From Pseudomonas mohnii (GTDB taxonomy: Bacteria > Pseudomonadota > Gammaproteobacteria > Pseudomonadales > Pseudomonadaceae): 64,000 nt of DNA. The stretch spans positions 5,893,501 to 5,957,500 of the forward strand of contig NZ_FNRV01000001.1 of the NCBI RefSeq assembly GCF_900105115.1. The letters are read 5' to 3'. How positions within the stretch are numbered: position 1 is the stretch's first letter; the number at the start of each line of letters is the position of its first letter. Shown here piece by piece: positions 27,338 through 36,211 of the stretch. The notes below the pieces were generated by a model. That model searched no databases. It had not been told where the DNA came from and saw only the letters and a list, made by a program, of their open reading frames with translations. The translations under genes were made by a program, and so were the position numbers.

Positions 27338-27751
27338 GGACAGGGGTCTCCTACAGATCAGGGATGTCGGGCGACTGTGCGCCCGTTCGGCGCAAGGATC
27401 GGCTTGGCCAATCGACAGGCGCATTTCATCAACCGGGTGTATCTGCGGTGTGTCTTTGGGGTGGGGTTTTAAGTGCGGGGTGTGTCTGGGGCAGGGCTGT
27501 ACACACTTTGATACGCAACCATCCCGAGTCATCACCGCCCTCCTGTGGGAGCGGGCTTGCCCGCGATGACGGTTGCGCATCCAGCATTGAGGGTGGCTGA
27601 CCCACCGCTATCGCGAGCAAGCTCGCTCCCACAGGACATTGGCGGTGTGGTGGCGTGCGGTTAATTCGTCAAATTGGATCTGTTACCCGGTGCCGTTCAT
27701 TCGTATCGTCCGCGCTTTTGACGCGTTGCGTCATGGGCAGGGGGAGTGACG
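27338..27751. other. Gap holding a REPIN and the chemoreceptor promoter
   Basis: About 415 bases between divergent doxX and chemoreceptor genes. It contains the REPIN at 27541-27636 and otherwise no convincing gene; the short open frames there are repeat-derived or antisense. Confidence 0.5.
27541..27636. repeat. REPIN, GTGGGAGC family
   Basis: TCCTGTGGGAGC at 27541-27552 is exactly inverted at 27625-27636, with GGGCTTGCCCGCGAT and ATCGCGAGCAAGCTC inside: two REPs facing each other about 95 bases in all. Confidence 0.9.
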
Positions 27752-28828
27752 ATGAATTTCACATGGCGCAGGAAAACCGCCGGGCATAGCGTTGAGCCCT
27801 CCGCGGCGGTGCCGCAACCGACGGTCGTGGCATCCCCGGACGACGCGCTTCTGATCGCGCACCAGGCCGATCGACGTGATCGCGACTTCTTCCGTGGCCT
27901 GGCGCAACACCTGTTGACCTGCGGTAACTCGTTGTCGCCGGTCAGCGAATCCTTCTCGATGCTCAACCAGCGCCTCAAGCTCAATCACCAACGGGCGCAA
28001 ACCGTGGCCCGCGCCGCCATCGACAATCGCGAGCAGGTCGGTCATCTGCAAGAACAATCGCGGGTCATGGCCGCCGGGCTGGATGCGCTGGAAGGCGTGA
28101 TCACTCATTTGGTCGGCCGGGCCAGTGAGATTGATCGCATCGTCGATTTGATCAGCGACATTGCCCGTAAAACCAACCTGTTGGCGCTCAATGCAGCCAT
28201 CGAAGCCGCGCGCGCCGGGGACACCGGGCGCGGCTTCGCGGTGGTGGCCGGGGAGGTGCGCCTGCTGGCGGAGAAAACCGCCGAAGCGACCCGGGAAATC
28301 GTTAAGGAAACTTCGGCCATCCAGCAGGAAATCAGCCAGGCCAAACAGGCGATTTCGCAACAGAGCCAGATTTCCAGTGCCTTCGGCGCGGTGATCGATA
28401 AAACCGCCGAAGCCATGGCCGGCATGTACAGCGAAGCGCAGCTGATGCAGCGGGAAATCGACCAGTCGCACCTGTTGTCCAACGTCGAGCTGGCCAACCT
28501 GCAGGAGCTGACGCTCAAGGTCACGGTGTATGACCGCCTGCTCAATCCCAAGCCCGGTTCGCCCTTGACCCTGCCAGATGAAACCGAGTGCCTGTTCGGC
28601 CAGTGGTATTACGGCGAAGGCAACGAGGCCGAGCGTAACGCGGATTTCCGGCGCATGGAGGTGCCGCATCGTCTGGTGCACAGCAGCGGCCAGGCGGCGA
28701 TGCAAGCCCATGCCCGTGGCGAGCTGGAAGAAGCCTTGAAGCAGGTGGCTCAGATGGAGCAGGCGAATGCCGCCGTGATGCGCACGGTCAAGGGCTTGCT
28801 CCATTCGCGCCTGCAATCGGCGGTCTGA
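27752..28828 (+). CDS. Soluble chemoreceptor with C-terminal CZB domain
   Basis: A 358-residue methyl-accepting chemotaxis-type protein with no membrane segment. The signalling hairpin tip is visible ([20 protein letters not shown], then [20 protein letters not shown]) at about residues 130-170. The C-terminal CZB (chemoreceptor zinc-binding) domain has [11 protein letters not shown] and [13 protein letters not shown] with the Cys/His ligands. Cytosolic CZB receptors are known to sense zinc or oxidants such as hypochlorous acid. The ATG at 27752 is 5 bases after GGGGAG. It stands alone. Confidence 0.88.
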   Translation: MNFTWRRKTAGHSVEPSAAVPQPTVVASPDDALLIAHQADRRDRDFFRGLAQHLLTCGNSLSPVSESFSMLNQRLKLNHQRAQTVARAAIDNREQVGHLQEQSRVMAAGLDALEGVITHLVGRASEIDRIVDLISDIARKTNLLALNAAIEAARAGDTGRGFAVVAGEVRLLAEKTAEATREIVKETSAIQQEISQAKQAISQQSQISSAFGAVIDKTAEAMAGMYSEAQLMQREIDQSHLLSNVELANLQELTLKVTVYDRLLNPKPGSPLTLPDETECLFGQWYYGEGNEAERNADFRRMEVPHRLVHSSGQAAMQAHARGELEEALKQVAQMEQANAAVMRTVKGLLHSRLQSAV

Positions 28829-28876
28829 GGTCCCATGCCCCGCTGCACCTGCGGGGCCGTTTGCGTGGGCATCGAG

Positions 28877-29668
28877 TCAGTCCGATAACGCCAGGACCCG
28901 GTTGCGCAAATGTTCCAGGGTTTCGTCATTGAGCACCGTGGTCGAGTCCAGTCCTTCCTTGGCCTGGAACAGGTTCATTGCGTCCCGGGTCTGCTTGCCG
29001 ACGATGCCGTCGATGGCGCCAGGGTGCCAGCCCAGGTACGTGAGGTAGGTTTGCGCCATACGGATTCGCAGGTCCGGCGTGCCCCCATAAGAGAACTTTT
29101 GATACGCGGCGCTGAGTCGCAAGTCGTAGTTGTTGATGGCGTAGTTGGGGCCGTTGTAACGACGGGCGAAGTTCACCCAGTCCCTGGCCCGCAGCGCCGC
29201 GACCGATCCCCCCTCGATCAGTTGGTTCACGGTGCACAGCAGTTGTTCGTTTTCGGATGCAACCATGCGCTTGATCATCGCCTCGACATCCGCCGACCCC
29301 GTTGCGGCGAAATTGAAGCCCATCGTCTGGCCCAGTCCCCAGGAAGCGCTTTGCAGGGCCGCGTTGCGGTTCAGGCTGATGGCCTGATTCAGCCGATCAT
29401 ATTGATGCGCGCCCGTTGCGCCGTAGCTGCCGGGGGATTTGCTGCTGATATCGGGGTGTTGTGCGTCAAACGTCTGATGGGTCAAGCGGCTGAAGACGTG
29501 ACGTTCGTAAAGGATTTTCGGGCGCCGGTCGGAAAAGAATCCGTTGCCGGAGGTTTCTACTGCTAGCACAGCCCAGAGTTGCGCAGCGCTGACTTTGGCC
29601 AGGTCCAGGGCATTTTCCATTCCTTCGTCGTCAAGCGCTGCGCCATGGCTGGTGAATTCATCGCTCAT
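28877..29668 (-). CDS. N-acetylmuramidase with peptidoglycan-binding domain
   Basis: A 263-residue lysozyme-like enzyme. Residues about 25-185 match the DUF3380 N-acetylmuramidase family (VETSGNGFF with the catalytic Glu, PKILYERHVFSRLT, SASWGLGQTMGFN, RRYNGPNY). Residues about 200-263 are a peptidoglycan-binding_1 repeat (YLGWHPGAIDGIVGKQTRDA). There is no signal peptide, as in phage endolysins and pyocin or T6SS-type lysozymes, so export may need a partner or holin. No phage genes flank it; it may be a domesticated endolysin. Confidence 0.88.
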   Translation of the reverse strand: MSDEFTSHGAALDDEGMENALDLAKVSAAQLWAVLAVETSGNGFFSDRRPKILYERHVFSRLTHQTFDAQHPDISSKSPGSYGATGAHQYDRLNQAISLNRNAALQSASWGLGQTMGFNFAATGSADVEAMIKRMVASENEQLLCTVNQLIEGGSVAALRARDWVNFARRYNGPNYAINNYDLRLSAAYQKFSYGGTPDLRIRMAQTYLTYLGWHPGAIDGIVGKQTRDAMNLFQAKEGLDSTTVLNDETLEHLRNRVLALSD

Positions 29669-29833
29669 GACGGCCTCCGTCGAAAACAGGAAACGCGGGT
29701 ACGCGCTTTAAGCGTAGGCGGGCCGGGCCCGGGCAGAGGGTTTTACGATCATCGGTGCTGGCCAACGGCGGATGACGCTCAGGGACTTTTGCTATACATT
29801 TTCCGCCCGCCCATTGCATGGTGATACTGCTTC

Positions 29834-31336
29834 ATGTCTCTCGCGCTCGAACGTCTAGTCGCTGGCACGCCGATCCCTTTCGCTGGTAATCGTGTCACTG
29901 TGGTCAGCCCCGAACTGGCGGCACGCTTCCAGCCCGGTGACCACCTGTTGGTGGAGCAGGTCAGCGGTGAACTGCTGCTGATTCCAGTGGCTGACCAGCA
30001 GGCGGCGTCCGTCGCGATTGCCCGTGCCGAAGCGGCGTTTACCGCAATGTCGTTGGTGTCGGATCAAGCCATCAGCACCTTCTTCGATCTGTTTGCCCAA
30101 CGTCTGGAAAACCCGGAGTGCTGGGCCTTGATCGAGGCGGCCAACCTGGCTGACATCGAACGGGCCAAGGCTCGCGGTCGTTCGACCACCCGTTTGCTGG
30201 CCGATGAGCGCATGCGCCGCGACATGATTGCCGGCCTGCGCGCCTGGCGCGATGCCGCGGCCACCCGCGGCCAAGTGGTCAGCTGCGTCGAGCATGACGG
30301 CTGGAAAGTCGAGCAGGTGGTTTCGCCGCTGGGCATTGTCGCGTTCGTCTTCGAAGGCCGGCCGAACGTCTTCGCCGACGCCGCCGGTGTGCTGCGCACC
30401 GGTAACACTGCCGTACTGCGCATTGGCAGTGATGCCTTGGGCACCGCCCAGGCCATCGTCACTCACGCGTTGAATCCGGCGCTGGCCGACGCAGGGTTGC
30501 CGACCGGTGCGGTGTCGCTGGTGGAGAGCGTCAATCATGCCGCCGGTTGGGCGATGTTTGCCGACCGCCGTCTATCGCTGGCGGTGGCCCGGGGTTCGGG
30601 TCGCGCCGTCAGCCAGTTGGGCAGCATCGCGCAACAGGCCGGCACTGCCGTCAGCCTGCACGGCACCGGTGGCGCCTGGTTGATCGCCCACAGAGACGCC
30701 GACGCCACGCGTTTCGCCGCGGTGGTGCGCAACTCCCTCGACCGCAAGGTCTGCAATACCCTCAACGTCTGCCTGATCCACCGCGACCGCGCCGCCGAAC
30801 TGGTGCCACTGTTTCTGGACGCACTGCAACAGGCCGGCAAGGCGCGGGGCCAGGGCTGCAAATTGCACATCGTCGAAGGCAGCGAAACGTTCCTGCCGGC
30901 GCAGTGGCAAGGCGCGACCGTCGAGGTCTACCGTGCTGAAGGCTATCGCACCGAAGCACTGGCCGAGCCGCTGCCGGAAGATCAGCTGGGCCGCGAGTGG
31001 GAATGGGAAGAAACCCCTGAAGTGAGCCTGAAGATCGTCGACGACCTGGACAGCGCCATCGCCTTGTTCAATCGCTACAGCCCTCAGTTCACCGTGTCGC
31101 TGCTCAGCGAAGACGCGGCGACCCAGGAGCGTTTCTACAATGCGGTCAATGCGCCCTTTGTCGGCAATGGCATTACCCGTTGGGTCGATGGCCAGTACGC
31201 GCTCAACAAGCCCGAGCTGGGCCTGTCGAACTGGGAAAGCGGACGCCTGTTTGCCCGTAGCGCGATTCTCTCGGGCGATGGCGTGTTCACGATCCGTAGC
31301 CGCATGACCCAGACGAATCTGTCGGTCAAACGTTAA
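29834..31336 (+). CDS. ProA-like aldehyde dehydrogenase with N-terminal extension
   Basis: A 500-residue protein, about 80 longer than typical ProA (about 420). Residues 1-60 form an added domain (FAGNRVTVVSPELAARFQPG) that looks beta-rich. From about residue 75 on it follows gamma-glutamyl-phosphate reductase: LGIVAFVFEGRPNVFADAA, RTGNTAVLRIGSDA, the presumed catalytic Cys307 in DRKVCNTLN, and a C-terminal GLSNWESGRLFARS. True proA in Pseudomonas normally lies beside nadD, so this is a paralogue and may use another acyl phosphate or CoA-type substrate. A rho-independent terminator follows at 31416. Confidence 0.75.
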   Translation: MSLALERLVAGTPIPFAGNRVTVVSPELAARFQPGDHLLVEQVSGELLLIPVADQQAASVAIARAEAAFTAMSLVSDQAISTFFDLFAQRLENPECWALIEAANLADIERAKARGRSTTRLLADERMRRDMIAGLRAWRDAAATRGQVVSCVEHDGWKVEQVVSPLGIVAFVFEGRPNVFADAAGVLRTGNTAVLRIGSDALGTAQAIVTHALNPALADAGLPTGAVSLVESVNHAAGWAMFADRRLSLAVARGSGRAVSQLGSIAQQAGTAVSLHGTGGAWLIAHRDADATRFAAVVRNSLDRKVCNTLNVCLIHRDRAAELVPLFLDALQQAGKARGQGCKLHIVEGSETFLPAQWQGATVEVYRAEGYRTEALAEPLPEDQLGREWEWEETPEVSLKIVDDLDSAIALFNRYSPQFTVSLLSEDAATQERFYNAVNAPFVGNGITRWVDGQYALNKPELGLSNWESGRLFARSAILSGDGVFTIRSRMTQTNLSVKR

Positions 31337-31415
31337 AAAAGCGCCTGACGCAGCGGCCTTTGCGGTCAAGTTCGCTGGCAAATGTGAACGTCGGTCAGCA
31401 GGTCTATCAGGCATT

Positions 31416-31454
31416 AAAAAGGGCCTGCTCCTTGTGGGGAGCAGGCCCTTTTTT
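31416..31454. terminator. Bidirectional intrinsic terminator
   Basis: An 11-bp GC-rich stem (31421-31431 with 31438-31448, arm GGGCCTGCTCC), a 6-base loop, an A-run before it and a T-run after it. It can end both the ProA-like gene and the converging small gene at 31484. Confidence 0.92.
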
Positions 31455-31483
31455 ATGGGTAAGTCAGTGATGACGCTTCCTGA

Positions 31484-31813
31484 TCAGTAGAACCGGTCAA
31501 TCACCCGAACTTCGTTCTGGTTCTGCATCGATGCCCAGGTCTGTTTCAGCGTTTGCAGAACATTACCGATGAAGTCCTTGTCGGCCGCCGCTTTCTTGCC
31601 GACATAGCCCTGGCCGCGACGGTACATCTTCAGTCGGGCGAGCAGGTTCTGGTTGTTCTGGTCAAACTCGGTTTCATGGGCATGTGGCGACAGGCAGTCG
31701 ATATGAACCTGGCCCGACTTGCTGATCCACAGAATATGGCTGTCGTGGCTGTCTTTTTGCGCAGCGAACATACGAGCCAGTTCTTCGATAGTTGGTTGAT
31801 TGTTCAGATTCAT
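31484..31813 (-). CDS. Small hypothetical protein
   Basis: A 109-residue cytosolic protein I do not recognise. It is polar, with an N-terminal TIEELARMFAAQKDSHDSH, a strand-rich centre (ILWISKSGQVHIDC) and a basic helix (KMYRRGQGYVGKKAAADKDF). AAGGGG lies 7 bases ahead of the ATG and an intrinsic terminator follows, so it has the frame of a real monocistronic gene. The first part resembles short Pseudomonas orphans of unknown role. Confidence 0.7.
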   Translation of the reverse strand: MNLNNQPTIEELARMFAAQKDSHDSHILWISKSGQVHIDCLSPHAHETEFDQNNQNLLARLKMYRRGQGYVGKKAAADKDFIGNVLQTLKQTWASMQNQNEVRVIDRFY

Positions 31814-32373
31814 TTTAAAACCCCTTGACCATTTGGTGATCTTTCAAAGTTGATTCGCTAATACAAGTAGCCCATCGGTTAGTTGATCCCTGGCACCGAA
31901 ACCAGGACGTCAGCAGTCGTCCGCCATATTCGACGGGGTCCCGCATCTGTTGCATGTAGTCGTGTTGAATAACTGCTACGCGTTAGCGTCACAACGAAGA
32001 GAAGCAGCGAATACCTTCAGGCCACTGCCGACGTTTTCAGGGTCGGGCACAAGCTTCATGAGGATGGATCGCTAGCGCTTCTCGTCCTTGTACTGGACGT
32101 TCGGGCCAGGTCAGCTTCTTCAATCTGCCTTGTGGGCAGGGTGTATCCGGAAAAAACAGCTCGGCGGTCAGACGAGCTTGCTCAAGCGTGTTGCGTGTAC
32201 TCCCGATCGGGGAGACGTCTGCATCATGCAAGGGCAAATCGAAGGCGTCAACGGTTTTGTAGTGAATATTTTTCGTCACTACATATTGTCTGACAAAGCT
32301 GTTTGGAATTAGCACAAAGGGTTTAGGGGGCTGTGGGGCGGATGGATCGCCAGGATCGGAGCCTTTGGCGGTT
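31814..32373. other. AT-richer gap with a possible gene remnant
   Basis: A 560-base stretch poorer in GC than its neighbours. On the minus strand, 32037 to about 32340 reads a plausible but headless chain (KPFVLIPNSFVRQYVVTKN, then HYKTVDAFDLPLHDADVSPI) that runs into the GNAT gene with no ribosome site or good start inside the gap. This looks like a decayed or truncated gene; I cannot name a family. The part near 31814-31960 holds the promoter of the small gene. Confidence 0.4.
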
Positions 32374-32895
32374 CTACGGGATTGGGCCTGGTGCTGGTGA
32401 AGGTGGCGATTTTTCAAAGCGGTAAAGGGTGCATGGATAACCGCCAATCGACGGGTGATGCAGGCTGTACTCGCCACCCGTGAGATGGGGCATGACCGCA
32501 GCCCAGAACAGTCGCGCCGTTTGGTTCGCCTCGATGTGGAAAATCTGCCATTGACCGGGGAAACGGCTCAAGAGGGTGGAAACGACAAACTTCGCGACAC
32601 CCTGGCCACGAAAGCGCCGGGTCACGAACAGGTAACCGATGTTGTGCTCGATACCGGGCCGATGGGTTTCATCGTCCACGGTCACGAACCCGGCCAATTC
32701 CCCGTCCACCCTGATGAGAAACGGCCGGGTCGCGGGTTTTCGCCAGTAATCGGTCAGGGGCAGGATGTTGAAGAAACCGTGTTCAGCCAGTTTCAACGGC
32801 AACCACTCGCTGAAGTCATAGGTATAGAACTGCATCAGGCATTCAAGGGTTTCCAGGTCGTCGCGCTGTGCGGCGTGCAGATTGATCGTACGCAT
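32374..32895 (-). CDS. GNAT-family N-acetyltransferase
   Basis: A 173-residue acetyltransferase. The acetyl-CoA loop pattern is FVTRRFRGQGVAKFVVSTLL (R-x-x-G-x-G), preceded by the substrate-side strands GELAGFVTVDDE and IGYLF, and followed by EANQTARLFWAAVMPHL. The ATG at 32895 follows AGGAG; the 10 residues further upstream lack support. The substrate is unknown. Confidence 0.85.
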   Translation of the reverse strand: MRTINLHAAQRDDLETLECLMQFYTYDFSEWLPLKLAEHGFFNILPLTDYWRKPATRPFLIRVDGELAGFVTVDDETHRPGIEHNIGYLFVTRRFRGQGVAKFVVSTLLSRFPGQWQIFHIEANQTARLFWAAVMPHLTGGEYSLHHPSIGGYPCTLYRFEKSPPSPAPGPIP

Positions 32896-32946
32896 CACCG
32901 GTGGCTCCTGATATCCGTCAGTCAAGGATAGTTGGAACGGCGAATG

Positions 32947-32982
32947 AACCGTGGCGAGGGAGCGGGCTCCCTCGCCACGGTT
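32947..32982. terminator. Long perfect hairpin, REP-derived
   Basis: A 17-bp perfect stem with a 2-base loop (arm AACCGTGGCGAGGGAGC at 32947-32963). It lies between the 3' end of the porin gene and the 5' end of the GNAT gene on the same strand. The arm belongs to the GTGGCGAGGGAGC REP family, collapsed to a hairpin; it could attenuate or terminate minus-strand transcription. Confidence 0.55.
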
Positions 32983-33039
32983 GTGACGATGCCACTTCTG
33001 GCTGAATTCAGTTCCGGGACAATGGGCGTAAACCTCGGC

Positions 33040-34341
33040 CTACCAGAACTTGAACGTGTACGCGACGATCAGGCGATTTTCATCCACGTCGGTCGTTGCG
33101 CTGCCGCGATACGTGACATTGCGCCAGCGCAGGCTCAGGTTTCGTAAAGGCCCGCTCTGGATCACGTAGGCAATGTCGGTATTGCGCTCCCACTCTTTGG
33201 CGGCAACGCCTCGAATCTCGAAATCATTGCCTCGCATGTAGCGGGTCATCAATGTCAGTCCGGGCAGGCCCATGGGGGCAAAGTCATAGTCATAGCGCAA
33301 TTGCCAGGAATCTTCCCTGGCCCGGACAAAGGGTTGGTATGTGCCGTTATTCAAGGCCCAGGGATCGGCAACCGACAAATAGGGAAGTCCGGTGTCGCCA
33401 CGTTGGTTTTGATAACCAAGGCCCAGGGAATGGCCGCGGCTGCTCACCGTGAACATGCCACCCAAATAGCGGTTGTCGACGTTGGTATGGCCTTCGTTAT
33501 CGCTGCCGAAGTAGCGTAGGTCGGCCTTGAAGTTGACGCTTTCGGTCAACGCCGACTTGTATAAAAGGCTGGCGGCATTCTGGCTGTAATTGTCCTTCAG
33601 TTCGGCGCGGTAAAACGTGGCGCTGAGATTGGGCTGGAGGGCGTAGGTCGCGCCTGCGTAGTTGAAACGGTCTGTGGGCACGCCGCCGGTAGAGCCATCG
33701 GCCGCCATGCGCATGTCTTCATAGTCTGACGAGTCGCGCTGATGGGCCTGGCGAAATTGTCCGGCGGTGAGGCTCAGGTTCTGGATGTCAGTGGAGACGA
33801 CCTGACCACCCTGATAGGTTTGTGGCAACAGCCGTGTGTCATTGCGGAACAACACGGGCATGACCGGTTCGTGGTTGCCGAGGGTGACCAGGGTCTTGGC
33901 GACTTTGAGCTTGGCGGTCGGCGCCAGGAAACTGTACTCGTCGACGGGCTCGCCAGTCCGTTGATTGCGCTGCAGGACACCCGTACCACTGCTGCCGCCG
34001 CCGGAGTCGAGCTTGACGCCGACCAGCCCCAGGACATCAAGGCCAACGCCGACCGTACCCTCGGTGAACCCGGAGTTACCGCGCAGAATGAAGCCTTGTG
34101 CCCAGTCTTCGGCCTTGCTCTGAGGCTTGCCATCATGGCGCGGTCCGTCGGACAGACCCGCATCCCGGTAATCGCGATTCATGTAGAAATTTCGTGTTTC
34201 CAGGCTCATGTGGCTGTCGGCGACCAGGTCTGCATGGGCCTGTGTCGCGAGCAATAACGCAGACACACAAGTGGCTTTCAAGGAATACCGGGCGCGAGTC
34301 GGCCCGGCCAGATGCCCAGTGACGGGATTGGCTGTACGCAT
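33040..34341 (-). CDS. OprD-family outer-membrane porin
   Basis: A 433-residue OprD/OpdK-type channel with a signal peptide ending in LLLATQAHA at about residue 37. The mature chain begins with the family's SHMSLETRNFYMNRDYRD, contains alternating beta strands, and ends in Phe/Trp (YTFKFW), the BAM recognition end. OprD family channels import small acids; BenF- and OpdK-like members take up aromatic and hydroaromatic acids. It is the last gene in a minus-strand run with aliB and the MarR regulator, so it is the likely uptake porin for cyclohexanecarboxylate. A poor match with classical OprD loops leaves the substrate open. Confidence 0.88.
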   Translation of the reverse strand: MRTANPVTGHLAGPTRARYSLKATCVSALLLATQAHADLVADSHMSLETRNFYMNRDYRDAGLSDGPRHDGKPQSKAEDWAQGFILRGNSGFTEGTVGVGLDVLGLVGVKLDSGGGSSGTGVLQRNQRTGEPVDEYSFLAPTAKLKVAKTLVTLGNHEPVMPVLFRNDTRLLPQTYQGGQVVSTDIQNLSLTAGQFRQAHQRDSSDYEDMRMAADGSTGGVPTDRFNYAGATYALQPNLSATFYRAELKDNYSQNAASLLYKSALTESVNFKADLRYFGSDNEGHTNVDNRYLGGMFTVSSRGHSLGLGYQNQRGDTGLPYLSVADPWALNNGTYQPFVRAREDSWQLRYDYDFAPMGLPGLTLMTRYMRGNDFEIRGVAAKEWERNTDIAYVIQSGPLRNLSLRWRNVTYRGSATTDVDENRLIVAYTFKFW

Positions 34342-34459
34342 GATGTGATGTTCCTGCCTGCCGTGAGTTGTTTTTGTTGTTCAGCCAGCCCCTGGAAAGG
34401 GCTGTTCAGGGTTTTATGAACAATGACGCTTGGGCGAGGGCAGGAAGGTTGGGATCAGC

Positions 34460-34939
34460 CTATTGCGCCTCGTCGTCTTGCTGCTCGCTACCGAGCGATA
34501 TGGCGGCCATGTCGCCCTGTAGCTTGTTGAGGTAATGCAGCAGGCTGACGCTGTCGTCGAAACTGAAGCCTTTCAATGCCTGCTGGTAAAACGTCTGGAT
34601 CCTTTCCTGCAGAGAGTCCCAGAATGTCCTGCCGGTATCGGTCAACTGCACCAGGCGGGCACGTCCGTCATCCGGGTGGGGCACGCGCAGCACATGGTTG
34701 TCGCGCTCCATGCGCTTGAGTACACCGTCCAGGCTCTGGCGACTGACGAACAGGTATTCGGTCAGTTCAAAGAACGAAATACCCCCTTCATAACGTTCGC
34801 GTGACAGTGCGCCGAGCACGGCCCATTGCACCGTGCTGATGCCCATCTCTTTCTGGACTTGCCTTTGCAGCACGTTACCGGTCTGGAACAACCGGAAAAA
34901 CAGCGTATTGGGTACGGATCGGGTATCGCTATTGTTCAT
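34460..34939 (-). CDS. badR: MarR-family regulator, BadR-like
   Basis: A 159-residue winged-helix regulator (VQWAVLGALSRE, LFVSRQSLDGVLKRMERDNHV, HPDDGRARLVQLTDTG). In Rhodopseudomonas palustris the MarR protein BadR controls the badHI-aliAB-badK genes and responds to a CoA intermediate. Here the gene lies 73 bases after aliB and just before the porin, within the same set of genes, so it is probably the local controller. The ATG at 34939 follows AAGGA by 6 bases. Its site is probably the 39604-39613 palindrome. The symbol is by analogy. Confidence 0.75.
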   Translation of the reverse strand: MNNSDTRSVPNTLFFRLFQTGNVLQRQVQKEMGISTVQWAVLGALSRERYEGGISFFELTEYLFVSRQSLDGVLKRMERDNHVLRVPHPDDGRARLVQLTDTGRTFWDSLQERIQTFYQQALKGFSFDDSVSLLHYLNKLQGDMAAISLGSEQQDDEAQ

Positions 34940-35012
34940 CAATGTTCCTTGTCGGCTCCGTAAGGACGAGCGCGGCTGTATGAGCGCCCGGCCTGGCGGA
35001 GCAGGCAGGGCA

Positions 35013-36152
35013 TCAGTTGGGGACAAATTCGCGCGCGATGATATTTTTCATGATCTGCGCGGTGCCGTCACCGATTTGCAGGCCAAGTACATCGCGCAAG
35101 CGCTGGGCGAACGGCAGGTCCTCGCCGTAACCGGTGTGCCCATGGGCCAGCAGGCACTGCTTGACCACATCGAACGCCAGTTTCGGTCCCCACCATTTGT
35201 TCATGGCCGCCTCGGCATTGTGCGGCAGCTTATTATCCTTGAGCCACAAGGCGTAATAGCACTGCAGGCGCGCAGCATGCACGTAGGTCTGCAATTCTGC
35301 CAGTGGGTGGGTCAAACCCTGAAAGGAAGACAACGCCTGGCCGAAGGCCTTGCGTTCGGTCAGCCATTGCCAGGTTTCATCCAGCGACTGCTGGGCCAAT
35401 GCCAGGCACTGCAGGCCGATCAGGGCGCGGCTGTAGTCGAAGCCCTGCATCACCTGTTTGAATCCCTTATTTTCATCGCCCAGGCGATGGCTGGCCGGCA
35501 CTTCAACGTTGTCGAAGAAAATCGACCCGCGGCCAATGGCACGCTCGCCGGCATCCTCGAAACGGGTGGTGCTGATGCCCGGCAGGTTCATGGGCACCAG
35601 AAAAGCGCTGATGCCGCTGGCGCGTTGCTCCACGGTGCCGGTGCGGGCGAAGACCACGGCGACATCCGCCTGATCGGCCATGGATATAGACGTCTTCTCG
35701 CCGTTGAGCACATAGACGTCGCCTTTGAGTTCGGCCTTCAGGCGCAAGCTGGCAGCGTCGGACCCGCCGCCGGGTTCGGTCAGGGCAATACAGGCGACCT
35801 TGCGCCCGGCCGTCATTTCACCCAGCCATTCCCGGGCCAGCGATGCGTCGGCGTAGCGGGCGATGATCTGGCCGTTCAACGACGTCAGCAGTGGGATGTA
35901 CGCGACGTTGAAGTCGCCACGGGCCAGTTCTTCGATGATCAGGCCGGCGGTGACACAGTCCAGGCCGCTGCCGCCGAACTCCTCAGGCAGTTCGCCGCCA
36001 AGCAGGCCCATTTCGCCCATTTGGGCAATGACTTCGCGCTCGATGCGGCCGTCGCGATCCCGCTGGCGGTAACCGGGGGCGAGGACGTCAGCGCTGAATC
36101 GTGCAACGCTGTCGCGGATGGCATTTTGTTGTTCTGTGAATGCGAAATTCAT
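35013..36152 (-). CDS. aliB: Cyclohexanecarboxyl-CoA dehydrogenase-like acyl-CoA dehydrogenase
   Basis: A 379-residue FAD acyl-CoA dehydrogenase. ACIALTEPGGGSDAASLRL is the FAD/substrate segment; the C-terminus reads LQIGDGTAQIMKNIIAREF. It should oxidise cyclohexanecarboxyl-CoA to cyclohex-1-ene-1-carboxyl-CoA, passing electrons to ETF. The neighbours (badI 60 bases ahead, badH, aliA) fix the pathway. At the position of the usual catalytic Glu (YEG in MCAD-type enzymes) the sequence has Asp362 (GDG). The ATG at 36152 gives the conserved start MNFAFTEQQ. Confidence 0.85.
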   Translation of the reverse strand: MNFAFTEQQNAIRDSVARFSADVLAPGYRQRDRDGRIEREVIAQMGEMGLLGGELPEEFGGSGLDCVTAGLIIEELARGDFNVAYIPLLTSLNGQIIARYADASLAREWLGEMTAGRKVACIALTEPGGGSDAASLRLKAELKGDVYVLNGEKTSISMADQADVAVVFARTGTVEQRASGISAFLVPMNLPGISTTRFEDAGERAIGRGSIFFDNVEVPASHRLGDENKGFKQVMQGFDYSRALIGLQCLALAQQSLDETWQWLTERKAFGQALSSFQGLTHPLAELQTYVHAARLQCYYALWLKDNKLPHNAEAAMNKWWGPKLAFDVVKQCLLAHGHTGYGEDLPFAQRLRDVLGLQIGDGTAQIMKNIIAREFVPN

Positions 36153-36211
36153 GATGCTCTCCAGGCCATTCGGGTGCTGAACCGGCAGCGCCATGGCTGC
36201 CGGCGCAGGGA

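Noticed and set aside
28877..29668. A prophage remnant around the muramidase
   Set aside because: No capsid, tail, integrase or holin genes are near; only one endolysin-like gene is present.
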